Assembly: GCA_965225625.1 (NCBI GenBank)
Contig: CBDDBH010000002.1
Location: forward strand, 1-64,000
Length of the DNA stretch: 64,000 nt
Reading direction: 5' to 3'
From: CBDDBH01 sp965225625
Lineage (GTDB): Bacteria; Pseudomonadota; Gammaproteobacteria; JADZEE01
A model generated the notes under the pieces. It was not told the DNA's origin, searched no databases, and saw only the letters and a program-made list of their open reading frames with translations. How positions within the stretch are numbered: the first letter of the stretch is position 1; each line of letters starts with the position of its first letter. A program made the position numbers and the translations under genes. This document shows positions 24,845 to 33,748 of the stretch, in pieces.

Positions 24845-26590
24845 ATGCTCAAAAAAGCCTCCGTCTACTCAGGCGCCGATCTGTTGTTGAATATTCTGCG
24901 CAACTACGGTGTCGAATACATCTTCTCTTCGCCCGGGACCGAATGGGCGCCCTTCTGGGAAGCACTGGCCCGTCAAAAAGGCGAAGGGCTCGATGGCCCG
25001 CAATATTTGAACACGCGCCACGAAGACATCGCGACCGGCATGGCGTTGGGCTATGGCAAAGCGACCAACAACTTCACGGTGTGCGTCATCCACTCCACCG
25101 TCGGCACTTTGCATGCGAGCATGGGGATACGCGCGGCCTACCAACAGAAAATTCCGATGTTGGTACTGTCGGGTGAGTCGGTCACCTTGGGCGAGGCGGG
25201 TCAGACCTGGGTGGGAGGACAATGGGAACGTTTTCTCACCGATTACGGCGGACCAGCGCGCCTGGTCGAACCGTTCGTAAAGTCGTCATTCAGCATCAAC
25301 AGCGACACGTTATTACCTGGCACTATTCATCGAGCCTGCCGTATGGCCATGACCGCCCCGGCAGGCCCCGTGTTTCTGTCTGTTCCCTACGAGTACCTGG
25401 CGGCTCCGGCCATCGGGCCGGCGCCGGTCGCCTCCTCCATGCCGGTGCAAGCCACCGCGGATCCAGCCGCACTGAAGCAGGCTGCTGCGATATTGGCGGG
25501 GAGCAAACGTCCGCTGCTCATAACCGAGAATCTCGGCCGCAACCCCGGTGCGGTGGCGGATCTTGTCGACCTCGCCGAGCTGCTTGGCGCACCGGTGGTC
25601 GAGAGCATGCATCCGGAACAGGTCAATTTCCCCAGACAACACGATCTGCACGGTGGCTTCGGCGTGCAGCCGTTTCTGCAAAAGTCCGACGCGGTACTTC
25701 TATTGGGTATGATCGGTTCTCCGTGGTATCCCGATACTGCGCAACGACCCAGTCACACCCAGGTGATCGCAATTGGCGACGATCCTCTGCGCGAACGTGT
25801 TCCCTATAGCGCCATCGCGCCAGATCTGGTCATTACCGGCCGCAGCGATCAGGCCTTAGCGGAACTCAGGGATCTGGTGGCTGGCAAAATGCGTGGCAAA
25901 AAGAAGGCCGTAGCCGCGCGCCGCAAGACCATTGCGCGCACGAATAACGCGCGCCGCGCAAAGTGGCACCGCAACGCGCGTGCCCAGGCCAAGAACACGC
26001 CTATCGACATGCGCTGGTTTTGCGAGGAGCTCGCTGAGATGTTACCTGCCAACGCGATTATGGTAGATGAGACCATCGTGTCGCGCTCAACACTGCTCAA
26101 TACGCTCGACCATCTGCAACCCGGTCACTTTTACGACGCTTTAAGCGGCGGCCTCGGACTTGGTCTCGGCGTGGGTCTGGGCGTTAAAGTCGCCAACCTG
26201 GACAAACCCGTCGTCACGGTCGTGGGTGACGGTACCTTCAACTACAACCCACCGCTCGCGGCTTTGGGATTCTGCCAGGAATACCGCGTACCCATGCTCA
26301 TCATAATTGCCAATAACAACCGCTATCGCAGCATGCAAATGGCCGTAGAAAAAGAATATCCAGACGGCTGGGCGGCACGCACAAACACCTACTTTGGCGC
26401 CCACATCTCACCGCGCGTCAACTATGCGGGAATGGCGGAGCTTGTCGGTGGTTACGGTGAAACGGTCGAAGATCCTGCGGCGATCCGACCCGCGATAAAC
26501 CGCGCATTGAAAGCACTAAAACAGGACCGGCCGGCGATACTCGATGTGATCATCGATGATGAGTTGAAATTTCTTTCGAGTATTCATTAA
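24845..26590 (+). CDS. Thiamine diphosphate-dependent enzyme (acetolactate synthase/benzoylformate decarboxylase-like)
   Basis: A 581-residue three-domain ThDP enzyme. The PYR domain has VEYIFSSPGTEWAPFWEAL and the catalytic Glu in NTRHEDIATGMALGYGKA; the PP domain carries the cofactor motif GDGTFNYNPPLAALGFCQEY ending in IIANNNRYR. The middle domain is intact, with a Lys/Arg-rich insertion (about residues 345-380, GKMRGKKKAVAARRKT). It could decarboxylate a 2-keto acid or join acyl units. ATG 24845 is preceded by GGATCCGGGAAA. It is divergent from the ten-gene operon and probably co-regulated. Confidence 0.85.
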   Translation: MLKKASVYSGADLLLNILRNYGVEYIFSSPGTEWAPFWEALARQKGEGLDGPQYLNTRHEDIATGMALGYGKATNNFTVCVIHSTVGTLHASMGIRAAYQQKIPMLVLSGESVTLGEAGQTWVGGQWERFLTDYGGPARLVEPFVKSSFSINSDTLLPGTIHRACRMAMTAPAGPVFLSVPYEYLAAPAIGPAPVASSMPVQATADPAALKQAAAILAGSKRPLLITENLGRNPGAVADLVDLAELLGAPVVESMHPEQVNFPRQHDLHGGFGVQPFLQKSDAVLLLGMIGSPWYPDTAQRPSHTQVIAIGDDPLRERVPYSAIAPDLVITGRSDQALAELRDLVAGKMRGKKKAVAARRKTIARTNNARRAKWHRNARAQAKNTPIDMRWFCEELAEMLPANAIMVDETIVSRSTLLNTLDHLQPGHFYDALSGGLGLGLGVGLGVKVANLDKPVVTVVGDGTFNYNPPLAALGFCQEYRVPMLIIIANNNRYRSMQMAVEKEYPDGWAARTNTYFGAHISPRVNYAGMAELVGGYGETVEDPAAIRPAINRALKALKQDRPAILDVIIDDELKFLSSIH

Positions 26591-26611
26591 CGCATCGCGG
26601 CGGGACCGCGA

Positions 26612-26995
26612 TTAGCCGGCGGCGTCTTTAGCGGTGTCGAGACGAGATGCGCCTGAACCCTTGACGCCTTCGTGCGTCTTGCGCACGCGCATGTGGTTGC
26701 CTTCAACAGTAACCTCGTAGCCACCGATATCTTCACCGGGTGCATTAACGCACTTTCCCGATTCCATCCGGTACACATAACCGTGGAGATTACATCTGAG
26801 CAACGAGCCATTACTCATCGGCATTCCGGTTTTCAACAGGTCCGCACGTCTGTGCGCGCAGAAGCGACCGACACCGTGGTATTTTTCTCCCGCTTTGTAA
26901 ATCACTACCCTGTCGTCGCCGGCTTTAGCGGCGACCGGAAATTCTGTTGTCGAGGGGTCGATACCTTCCAGCTCAATCCAAACGTTGTCTTCCAT
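26612..26995 (-). CDS. Rieske [2Fe-2S] domain protein
   Basis: A 127-residue protein with one Rieske domain: cluster ligands in GRFCAHRRADLLKTG (C-x-H) and LLRCNLHGYVYRMESGKC (C-x2-H). The C-terminal 25 residues (THEGVKGSGASRLDTAKDAAG) are an extra hydrophilic tail. It is probably a cytoplasmic ferredoxin for an oxygenase. It converges with the TPP gene (stops 21 bases apart) and differs from the Rieske protein at 19541 in sequence, so the region encodes two separate Rieske carriers. Confidence 0.85.
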   Translation of the reverse strand: MEDNVWIELEGIDPSTTEFPVAAKAGDDRVVIYKAGEKYHGVGRFCAHRRADLLKTGMPMSNGSLLRCNLHGYVYRMESGKCVNAPGEDIGGYEVTVEGNHMRVRKTHEGVKGSGASRLDTAKDAAG

Positions 26996-27058
26996 CGCGT
27001 TCGCCGCTCCTCGTGTCTGCTTTGATTCAGGCGCTTCGCTCTTTGGCGAGCCCGGATG

Positions 27059-27286
27059 TTAAACCAAGGCTTGGCATTTGCCCAGATGCGGCCACAGTTT
27101 AATCACCGACGGCAACAAGATCATGAATGACATCTGAAGCGCGTGCAGCTGCGTCCTGCCGATCGTCGAGATAAGTAGTCCCAAAGACAAGACTGTGACG
27201 ATGAACACTGTCGCCAGCGCCTGTTCCGCCTCGGCGAGGTTGGCTCGAGTTGCGGCGACGTCTTCAATGCGGGTCCCTTCCTGCAA
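27059..27286 (-). pseudogene. Remnant of an ABC-2 type transporter permease
   Basis: A 75-codon open frame whose middle, VFIVTVLSLGLLISTIGRTQLHALQMSFMILLPSV, matches the conserved GLLIST..RTQ.QAMQMSF..LLPS segment of ABC-2 permeases (YbhR/YhhJ type), about one fifth of the normal length. Nothing else of the permease, its ATPase or membrane-fusion partner is present. The first 25 codons (TRANLAEAEQALAT) look like a coiled coil of a membrane-fusion protein, which would fit an internal deletion joining two genes, but this is weak. Most likely a leftover of a deletion or exchange. Confidence 0.5.
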
Positions 27287-27296
27287 GTGCTACGCC

Positions 27297-28277
27297 TTAC
27301 TGCGGATGAGCAGCTGCCGTGCGTGCACGCTGGCGGACCAAGGCAAGAACGATATCGATTGCCGGTGTCGCCACGGCAACCACCCGCCCCAACTCCTGCA
27401 CGGCCGCAACCAGCGCTTCGATTTCCATCGGCCGGCCACGCTCCAGATCCTGCAGCATGGAGGTCTTGTGGGCGCCCACCGCCGCCGCGCCGTCGATGCG
27501 TTTGTCCACGTCGACGCCAAAGCGTACACCGAGTCGCTCGCCGATTGCCTGCGCCTCGACCATCATTGCGCGGGCAACATCGCGCGTGCCTGGTGAATCG
27601 GTCGCAATGACATCCAAAGTGGCATGAGTCAGCGCACTGATGGGATTGAAACTTAGATTGCCCCAGAGCTTTATCCAAATCTCATCGCGAATGCGGCGGA
27701 TGGGTGACTTGAACCCCGCATCCCTAAGCGCCGCACTGAAAGCCTCAACGCGCTGCGTTTTCTCACCGCTGGGCTCACCGACTGAAAAACGATTGCCGTC
27801 GAGATGTTCGATAACACCGGGTTCTACAACTTCGCATGCAGGATAAACGACACAGCCAATGGCTCGCTGCGGTCCGATTTCATCCCAGATCCGACCGCCA
27901 GGATCGACGCTTTGCACACGTCGGTCCTGCCACTCGCCGGCCAATTTGTAGAAATACCACCACGGCACACCATTGGTCGCAGTGACAACGGCCGTGTCGG
28001 CGCTGAGCAAAGGCTTTATGCGTTCAACGATAGCGGGCACCGAGTGGGCTTTGAGCGTGACAATCACGAAGTCCTGCGGTTGCAGCGTCGCCGGATCGTC
28101 GCTGGCCTCAAGCTCAACGCTCCGTTCGTTTCCGTCTATGCGTAGGCGCAAGCCGTCGGCCTTTATCGCCTGCAGATGCGGGCCACGCGCAATTATCGAT
28201 ACCTGCTGTCCGCTGGTCGCGAGTTGCACTGCCAGGTAACCGCCGATCGCGCCGGCGCCGTATACGCAGATCCGCAT
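27297..28277 (-). CDS. 2-dehydropantoate 2-reductase (PanE/ApbA) family protein
   Basis: A 326-residue NAD(P)-binding reductase. The N-terminal Rossmann motif MRICVYGAGAIGGYLAVQLA, the catalytic Lys region DEIWIKLWGNLSFNPISALTHAT and the C-terminal IDGAAAVGAHKTSMLQDLERGRPMEIEAL are standard for the ketopantoate reductase family. Context with an acyl-CoA ligase 14 bases upstream and aromatic catabolism suggests a paralogue acting on another 2-keto acid, rather than pantothenate synthesis. The enzyme reduces 2-keto acids with NADPH. Confidence 0.87.
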   Translation of the reverse strand: MRICVYGAGAIGGYLAVQLATSGQQVSIIARGPHLQAIKADGLRLRIDGNERSVELEASDDPATLQPQDFVIVTLKAHSVPAIVERIKPLLSADTAVVTATNGVPWWYFYKLAGEWQDRRVQSVDPGGRIWDEIGPQRAIGCVVYPACEVVEPGVIEHLDGNRFSVGEPSGEKTQRVEAFSAALRDAGFKSPIRRIRDEIWIKLWGNLSFNPISALTHATLDVIATDSPGTRDVARAMMVEAQAIGERLGVRFGVDVDKRIDGAAAVGAHKTSMLQDLERGRPMEIEALVAAVQELGRVVAVATPAIDIVLALVRQRARTAAAHPQ

Positions 28278-28291
28278 CGCGTTTGCCCGCG

Positions 28292-29809
28292 TCAGGTTAA
28301 TCCGAGCTTCTCGGCGAGCCCGATGCGCTGCATTTTACCGGTGGGCCCTTTCGGGATCTCGTCGAGAAACACAATCTGCCGTGGTACTTTGAAATCCGCG
28401 AGCCGCTGTGCGGCAAAATCTCGGATCTCACGCTCGCTTGCCTGCTGGCCCTCGGCCAATACCACCGCTGCGGCGACATCCTCGCCGAGTTTGTCGTGCG
28501 GCTTGCCGAAGGTGACAACCTGTTGCACGGCGGGATGATCCATCAACACATCGTCGACTTCGCGCGGAGATATTTTTTCACCGCCGCGATTGATGATCTC
28601 TTTCAGGCGACCCGTTATACGCAGATAACCCTCCTCATCCATCACTCCCTGATCACCCGTGCGGAACCAGCCGTTGGTAAACGCCTCGGCATTTGCCTTG
28701 GGATTACTTTCGTAGCCGGCCGTTACATTTGCGCCGCGAATAACAATCTCGCCGACCTGGCCGCCCGCCAGTAGTTCGCCGGACGCGTCCATCACGCTGA
28801 CCTCGGGGCCAGCCGCCACGCCTACAGTACCCGGCTTGCGCTCTCGCGGCGGCAACGGATTACTGGTCGTCTGGTGGGCCGCCTCGGTCATTGCATAGGC
28901 CTCGATCACTGGGGCACCGAACGCTTGCTCCAGCGCGACCATCACCTGACTCGGGAGCGACGCCGAACTCGATCGAATAAAACGTAACTGCTTACGTTCG
29001 ATTACATCGCGGCTGCGCTCCGCGCGGGCGAGGATCGCTTGATGCATCGTTGGTACCGCCGTGTACCAGCTCGGCGATGAATCCTCCAGCCAGCCGAAGA
29101 ACTTCAGCGCGTTGAAACCCGGACAGCAGTAGGTGCTACCCCCGGCTCCCAAGGACGCCAGTATGGCCGCTATTAAACCGTGAATGTGGAATAGCGGCAT
29201 CATGTTCAGACAGCAATCCTCAGCGCTCAGCGCCAGTGTCGTTTGAATATTCTGCGCGGAGGCCGTTACATTACTATGCATGAGGGGCACGATCTTAGGA
29301 CGTGAAGTCGTGCCGGACGTGTGTAACACCAAGGCAATGTCATCGGCTTGCGCAAGACCGGTGCTGACAGGCGTGCCCCCGGTCGTGTTGACGAACTCGA
29401 ACAGTCCCGCAGGCTGTTGTGGTTGATGCGTAATCTCCAGCACGGGTATATCGAGCTTCGCTGCCGCGGCGCGCGCCGGTGTTTCATCACCCTGCGCTAC
29501 GATCAACGCCTTGGCCTTTAGATCAGATATATAAAATTCGAACTCATCCTGCCGGTAGGCGGGGTTCAAAGGCGCCGTCGTTGCTGCACACGCGATCGCA
29601 GTGAAGGCACTCGCCATCTCTGGTCCGTTCGGCAATACAATCGCGACGAGATCGCCTCGGCCAATACCCAATGCGTTCAGCGCGGTGACCGTTGCGGTGA
29701 TGTGCGCGCGTAGCCCGGCATGGTCTAGAACGCTGCGTTCGGGCGCTGCCAACGCGGGCGCGCTTGCTGTAGCCGCACCCATGAGGTCAAAAATAGTGTG
29801 TCCAGCCAT
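28292..29809 (-). CDS. Acyl-CoA synthetase (AMP-forming), oxalate--CoA-ligase-like
   Basis: A 505-residue ANL-superfamily ligase. Adenylation motifs visible: LHTSGTTSRPKIVPLMHSN (A3), EAYAMTEAAHQTTSNPLPP (A5), WFRTGDQGVMDEEGYLRITGRLKEIINRGGEKISP (A7-A8) and the final GPTGKMQRIGLA with the catalytic Lys. The QTTSN and overall pattern resemble oxalyl-CoA synthetases (Pcs60/AAE3), but other small acids are possible. It activates a carboxylic acid to its CoA thioester in the cytoplasm and lies directly upstream of the PanE-like gene, probably in one transcript. Confidence 0.86.
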   Translation of the reverse strand: MAGHTIFDLMGAATASAPALAAPERSVLDHAGLRAHITATVTALNALGIGRGDLVAIVLPNGPEMASAFTAIACAATTAPLNPAYRQDEFEFYISDLKAKALIVAQGDETPARAAAAKLDIPVLEITHQPQQPAGLFEFVNTTGGTPVSTGLAQADDIALVLHTSGTTSRPKIVPLMHSNVTASAQNIQTTLALSAEDCCLNMMPLFHIHGLIAAILASLGAGGSTYCCPGFNALKFFGWLEDSSPSWYTAVPTMHQAILARAERSRDVIERKQLRFIRSSSASLPSQVMVALEQAFGAPVIEAYAMTEAAHQTTSNPLPPRERKPGTVGVAAGPEVSVMDASGELLAGGQVGEIVIRGANVTAGYESNPKANAEAFTNGWFRTGDQGVMDEEGYLRITGRLKEIINRGGEKISPREVDDVLMDHPAVQQVVTFGKPHDKLGEDVAAAVVLAEGQQASEREIRDFAAQRLADFKVPRQIVFLDEIPKGPTGKMQRIGLAEKLGLT

Positions 29810-29889
29810 ACTTAGCGCCTGCGAAAAAACCGGCGGTATAGACTACACGAAGTTGCTGACAAGGTGCGTGCTGCGCGCGAACCGGTACG

Positions 29890-30306
29890 TCAGGGAAAAG
29901 TCGATGCGTATTTGCCGATCCATTCCTGCGCGGCAGCCTCTGCTGAAAGGGCACGTCCGTCGTTGTCGAACGCATCTTTACGATACTGTTCGATATGACA
30001 GATCTGTTCGCACATGCGGGCACGAAAGGCCTCTTTGGCGTCGAGGAACTCGACTCCGATCTGGTAGGATTCGCCAAGCCGATGGCACCAGACGACGCGA
30101 CCATCGATTAGTTCGTTCTCGTCGATCATTGGAAAACCAACCTTGACCATGTTTCCCAGCTCTAACGGATCGACCGACACGCACGCCAGGCCGCCTATAC
30201 TTACATTGGCCATTGGCCGAAGAGCGCCGCTCTGCGCATCCGTGCTCAACAGGCGAACAGGAATGTCGCTTGGGTGTCTGATGAAATTTCTATGCTCAAC
30301 GCCCAT
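29890..30306 (-). CDS. PilZ-domain protein
   Basis: A 138-residue protein with a single PilZ domain. The c-di-GMP-binding signatures are present: RNFIRHP (RxxxR) at residues 5-11 and NVSIGG (N-x-S-x2-G) at about 39-44, followed by the barrel strands and WCHRLGESYQIGVEFLD. A c-di-GMP receptor linked to motility, adhesion or polysaccharide secretion is expected. The frame extends upstream to 30405 but the domain starts at the ATG of 30306, so I use that start. It is not obviously linked to its neighbours. Confidence 0.84.
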   Translation of the reverse strand: MGVEHRNFIRHPSDIPVRLLSTDAQSGALRPMANVSIGGLACVSVDPLELGNMVKVGFPMIDENELIDGRVVWCHRLGESYQIGVEFLDAKEAFRARMCEQICHIEQYRKDAFDNDGRALSAEAAAQEWIGKYASTFP

Positions 30307-30449
30307 TGGAATTACGTTTACCGATTTTTCTCCTGTAGGCCTATTGACAGCTTGGCGATAAACCTTTGTGGGGAACTTTTTACACTGAGCCGTTCGCGTC
30401 CACAATAGCGGCTCAGTGAATCGCAGTATCGCTCAGCAAGGACTAAATT

Positions 30450-31427
30450 ATGGGTTCTCTCGTAGATGGTACATGGCAGGAAGGCGACAGTCGCACCGGT
30501 GCGGACGGCAAGTACGTTCGCAAAAACACCCAGTTCCGTAACTGGATCACCCACGACGGAGCGCCGGGGCCAAGCGGCACAGGCGGATTTCCAGCCGAAG
30601 CTGGTCGTTATCATTTGTATATTTCACATGCTTGCCCCTGGGCCCACCGCACCCTCATATATCGTAAGCTCAAAGGCTTGGAGGACATGATCTCGATCTC
30701 TGTCGTCAATCCGTTCATGGGTAGCGGCGGTTGGAGTTTTGAATCCGGTCCCGGGGTAGTCGCCGATCCAGTCGGCGATGCAGCCCACATGCATCACGTC
30801 TACGTCCGTGCCGACCCGCACTACACGGGCCGCGCATCAGTACCTATATTGTGGGACCTAGCGGGAGAGACCATTGTCAGCAACGAATCTTCCGAAATCA
30901 TCCGTATGTTCAACGATTCCTTCGACCAGCTCGGCGCAGAACCGACGGATTATTATCCGCCGTCTCTGCGCATTGAGATTGACGCGTTAAACGCCGAAAT
31001 CTATGCGAACGTGAATAATGGTGTGTATCGAGCCGGTTTTGCGCGCACACAGGAAACTTATGAGGCCGCGGTTAACGATGTCTTCACAACACTGGATGCA
31101 CTCGAACAACGGCTAGGCGCGCAGCGCTACCTGACTGGCAAGCGCCCAACAGAAGCGGACTGGCGTTTGTTCCCGACCCTGGTTCGTTTCGATCCGGTCT
31201 ACGCCGGGCATTTCAAATGCAACTGGCGACGCATCCACGACTATCCAAATCTGTGGAACTATCTATGCGATCTCTACCAGTTGCCGAGTATCGCCGAAAC
31301 CGTACACCTGGATCACATCAAGCAACACTATTACCAGAGTCACGAATCCGTAAATCCCACCCGCATCGTACCGATAGGGCCGGATATCGATTACACCGAG
31401 CCACATGATCGGGCACGATTAATGTGA
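30450..31427 (+). CDS. yqjG: Glutathionyl-hydroquinone reductase (omega-class GST-like)
   Basis: A 325-residue glutathione-transferase-fold protein of the YqjG/Ecm4 family. The catalytic Cys is in YHLYISHACPWAHRTLIYRKL; further signatures are NPFMGSGGWSFE, VPILWDLAGETIVSNESSEIIRMFN and RPTEADWRLFPTLVRFDPVYAGHFKCN. These enzymes reduce glutathionyl-hydroquinones to hydroquinones, a salvage function for quinones formed in aromatic catabolism. This fits the surrounding oxygenase-rich region. ATG 30450 is a good start, and the divergent neighbour is the PilZ gene. Confidence 0.92.
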   Translation: MGSLVDGTWQEGDSRTGADGKYVRKNTQFRNWITHDGAPGPSGTGGFPAEAGRYHLYISHACPWAHRTLIYRKLKGLEDMISISVVNPFMGSGGWSFESGPGVVADPVGDAAHMHHVYVRADPHYTGRASVPILWDLAGETIVSNESSEIIRMFNDSFDQLGAEPTDYYPPSLRIEIDALNAEIYANVNNGVYRAGFARTQETYEAAVNDVFTTLDALEQRLGAQRYLTGKRPTEADWRLFPTLVRFDPVYAGHFKCNWRRIHDYPNLWNYLCDLYQLPSIAETVHLDHIKQHYYQSHESVNPTRIVPIGPDIDYTEPHDRARLM

Positions 31428-31499
31428 CCGAGGGTAAAGATCTCTCATGCCGAAGCATCGTCGAGAAACAACACACTGCACCCTTTCTTACCTAAGCGC

Positions 31500-32132
31500 T
31501 TAATCCGGCCCGCGCCACACGCTCGCTAGCCACGGCTGCTTCTCGCGTGGCTGACCTTCCGGTCGGTAGTAATGTGTGAGTTCGAGGAACCCCGCCGAGG
31601 TCACATACTCGCGCCAGCTTTCCAGATCATGAAATGCACCATAGCGGCCACTTTGCCAGCCCTCGTCGTTGTTGCCGCGCGGATTCGAAGTGAACAGCAC
31701 GCCACCAGGCTTCAAAGCGGCACACAGTTCCTGCAACACCCGCAATAACTCCTGGCTGGGGACGTGAAACAACGATGCGTTGGCGAAAACGCCGTCGAAA
31801 CGCCGCGCGGGCAGCTCGAGTGCTAGAAAATCCTGCTGCAACACCTCGCAGCCCGTATGCTGTCGCGCCATGTTTACAAATTGCGCCGCGCCGTCCAGCC
31901 CAACCGCAACATGGCCCAGTTCCTTGAACACTTCGAGATCCCGTCCCGGTCCGCAGCCAAAATCAAGTATCGTGAAAGGTGGAGAAACAAGGATGTGCTG
32001 CAACAACGCGGCAACATTCTGGCTCACATCGTGATCACGCGTCCCGCGCCAGAAATCCTCGGCGCTTGATTCGTAGACTGCCAGCGTTGCCGAGACAACT
32101 TCGGCGAGTTCCTTTGCACTCAGTTTCTTCAA
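31500..32132 (-). CDS. Class I SAM-dependent methyltransferase
   Basis: A 210-residue methyltransferase. The SAM-binding motif I is TILDFGCGPGRDLEVFKEL, motif II VAVGLDGAAQFVNMARQH, and the acidic loop ELPARRFDGVFANASLFHVP follows. No target-recognition domain is present, so the substrate is a small molecule or is not identifiable. The gene stands alone, convergent with the glutathionyl-hydroquinone reductase gene (72 bases apart). Confidence 0.87.
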   Translation of the reverse strand: MKKLSAKELAEVVSATLAVYESSAEDFWRGTRDHDVSQNVAALLQHILVSPPFTILDFGCGPGRDLEVFKELGHVAVGLDGAAQFVNMARQHTGCEVLQQDFLALELPARRFDGVFANASLFHVPSQELLRVLQELCAALKPGGVLFTSNPRGNNDEGWQSGRYGAFHDLESWREYVTSAGFLELTHYYRPEGQPREKQPWLASVWRGPD

Positions 32133-32305
32133 TCTAAGCCCTCAATTTTTACCGCCTGCTCGCGCATTGTAGCCAAATAGTACGTCCGCCCAGCTTCGGG
32201 CAAGCGTCGCGAGCAGCCTCCCCACGATATTCGGTCGCGGTAAAGTGGTGTTTGGGTTCGACGGGCATCACTCATAGAATGGCCACCTGGTACGGGATAA
32301 ATTGA

Positions 32306-33733
32306 ATGAGTTCCAGTAAACGACTAAGCGACGCGATGGACGACCACGCGCTGGAGCGGGTCCCCGATAGCGAACGTAAGACCTGGCTGACCATTGCCTG
32401 GAACAGCGTGGGTTTAGTGACGACGCTGGTTATCCTGTTCCTCGGTGCACTCGTGTGCTTCGTCGCCGGGGTAAAGCTGGCTTTGTATGCCGGCATCACT
32501 GTGCTGCTTGTCGGCAGTTCTCTCGCCTGGGCAATTGCCCACATCGCTTACACCACAGGCTGCTCCAGCACCGTGCTCACACGCCAGTACGGTCTTGGAA
32601 TACGCGGCTCCGCGCTTGCATCAACCGTCTTCGGCTGCATGATTATCAGTTTCCTCGCGATCGAGAATGCGCTGCTGTATCGCGGCTTCATCTTTTTCTT
32701 CGAAGCACAGGACACCGTCACCCTACGCATCATCATTTATGGATTGTTCACCGTCGCCTGGATATCGCTGACGGCATTCGGTTTCCAGCTGGTGGCGCGC
32801 GTATCGTCGATCATGGTTATCGGATTCCTGCTGGTGTTGGCCTGGATCGTCGTCGACATCGTGCGGCAATCGGATTACGAGCTTGCCCAACTCGTATTGT
32901 TTCCGACGCAATTGCCGGACTCAGCGTTAGACGGTATGGGGATAAAATCCGACTTCGACAAATATGTCTTCAGCCTCAATATCCTGATCGGCCCGGCCGG
33001 TGCGATCGCGCTCAACAACGCGGATTTCGGCCGCTATGGACGATCTACCGCGGATGCCGGGATCGCCGGGACACTCGCGGTACTGATGCAATCCTGCATC
33101 GTTATGGTTATTGGTGGAATTCTCATGTTTGCCGGTGCCAGTACCGTGATGGAGTATTTTGTAAACGTGAAAGGTTACTCGCCCGAGGCTGCCGAACGCG
33201 CGGTGCTGCAAAGCCCCGATACGATTGCCGCCACCTTCATGGTATTCGGCGGGGCGCTCGGTTTCGCCTTGATGCTGCTCGCGCAATGCAAAGCGCAAGT
33301 GCTCAATACCTACAGCTCCTCGCTGTCTTTCACCAATCTATTCGACGCGCTATTCGATTGGAGGCCGGGGCGTTTCTTTTTCGTAATCCTCGTGAATATT
33401 ATTTCGCTGCTCATGTTGTATGGACATATCCTCGAATTCGTCGAAGCTTGGATTACATTCCTGGGGGTCTTTCTGACTTGTCTCGCAGGTGTGGTAATCG
33501 CGGATTTCTATATTGTCGCTCCACGAATACGGGCTTTCGCGGACACCAGCCAGGAGGCGATCAATGTCGCCGGGGTCGTAACCGTAATCGGCAGCACATT
33601 GCTTGCCCATTACGTCTTCACCGCGTTCATACCGATCGAATTCGTTGCCTCGCTAGGCGGTGCACTCGTTTTGTATCCACTGCTACGCCTCACTATTCTG
33701 CGTCCGCAGGTCGCCACTGGCGCGAGCGCGTAA
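32306..33733 (+). CDS. NCS1-family (purine/cytosine/allantoin-type) permease
   Basis: A 475-residue membrane protein with about twelve hydrophobic helices. The NCS1 features are an N-terminal cytoplasmic RVPDSERKTWLTIAWNSVGLVTTLVI, helix GITVLLVGSSLAWAIAHIAYTTGCSSTVLTRQYGLG, and LNILIGPAGAIALNNADFGRYGR near the middle. NCS1 carriers move nucleobases, hydantoins, allantoin or pyridine-type compounds with Na+ or H+. A 20-base gap separates it from a Rieske oxygenase gene, so it may import that enzyme's substrate. The N-containing substrate class would fit the aspartate-dehydrogenase-like gene downstream. Confidence 0.83.
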   Translation: MSSSKRLSDAMDDHALERVPDSERKTWLTIAWNSVGLVTTLVILFLGALVCFVAGVKLALYAGITVLLVGSSLAWAIAHIAYTTGCSSTVLTRQYGLGIRGSALASTVFGCMIISFLAIENALLYRGFIFFFEAQDTVTLRIIIYGLFTVAWISLTAFGFQLVARVSSIMVIGFLLVLAWIVVDIVRQSDYELAQLVLFPTQLPDSALDGMGIKSDFDKYVFSLNILIGPAGAIALNNADFGRYGRSTADAGIAGTLAVLMQSCIVMVIGGILMFAGASTVMEYFVNVKGYSPEAAERAVLQSPDTIAATFMVFGGALGFALMLLAQCKAQVLNTYSSSLSFTNLFDALFDWRPGRFFFVILVNIISLLMLYGHILEFVEAWITFLGVFLTCLAGVVIADFYIVAPRIRAFADTSQEAINVAGVVTVIGSTLLAHYVFTAFIPIEFVASLGGALVLYPLLRLTILRPQVATGASA

Positions 33734-33748
33734 CTCAAGGAGTTCAAT

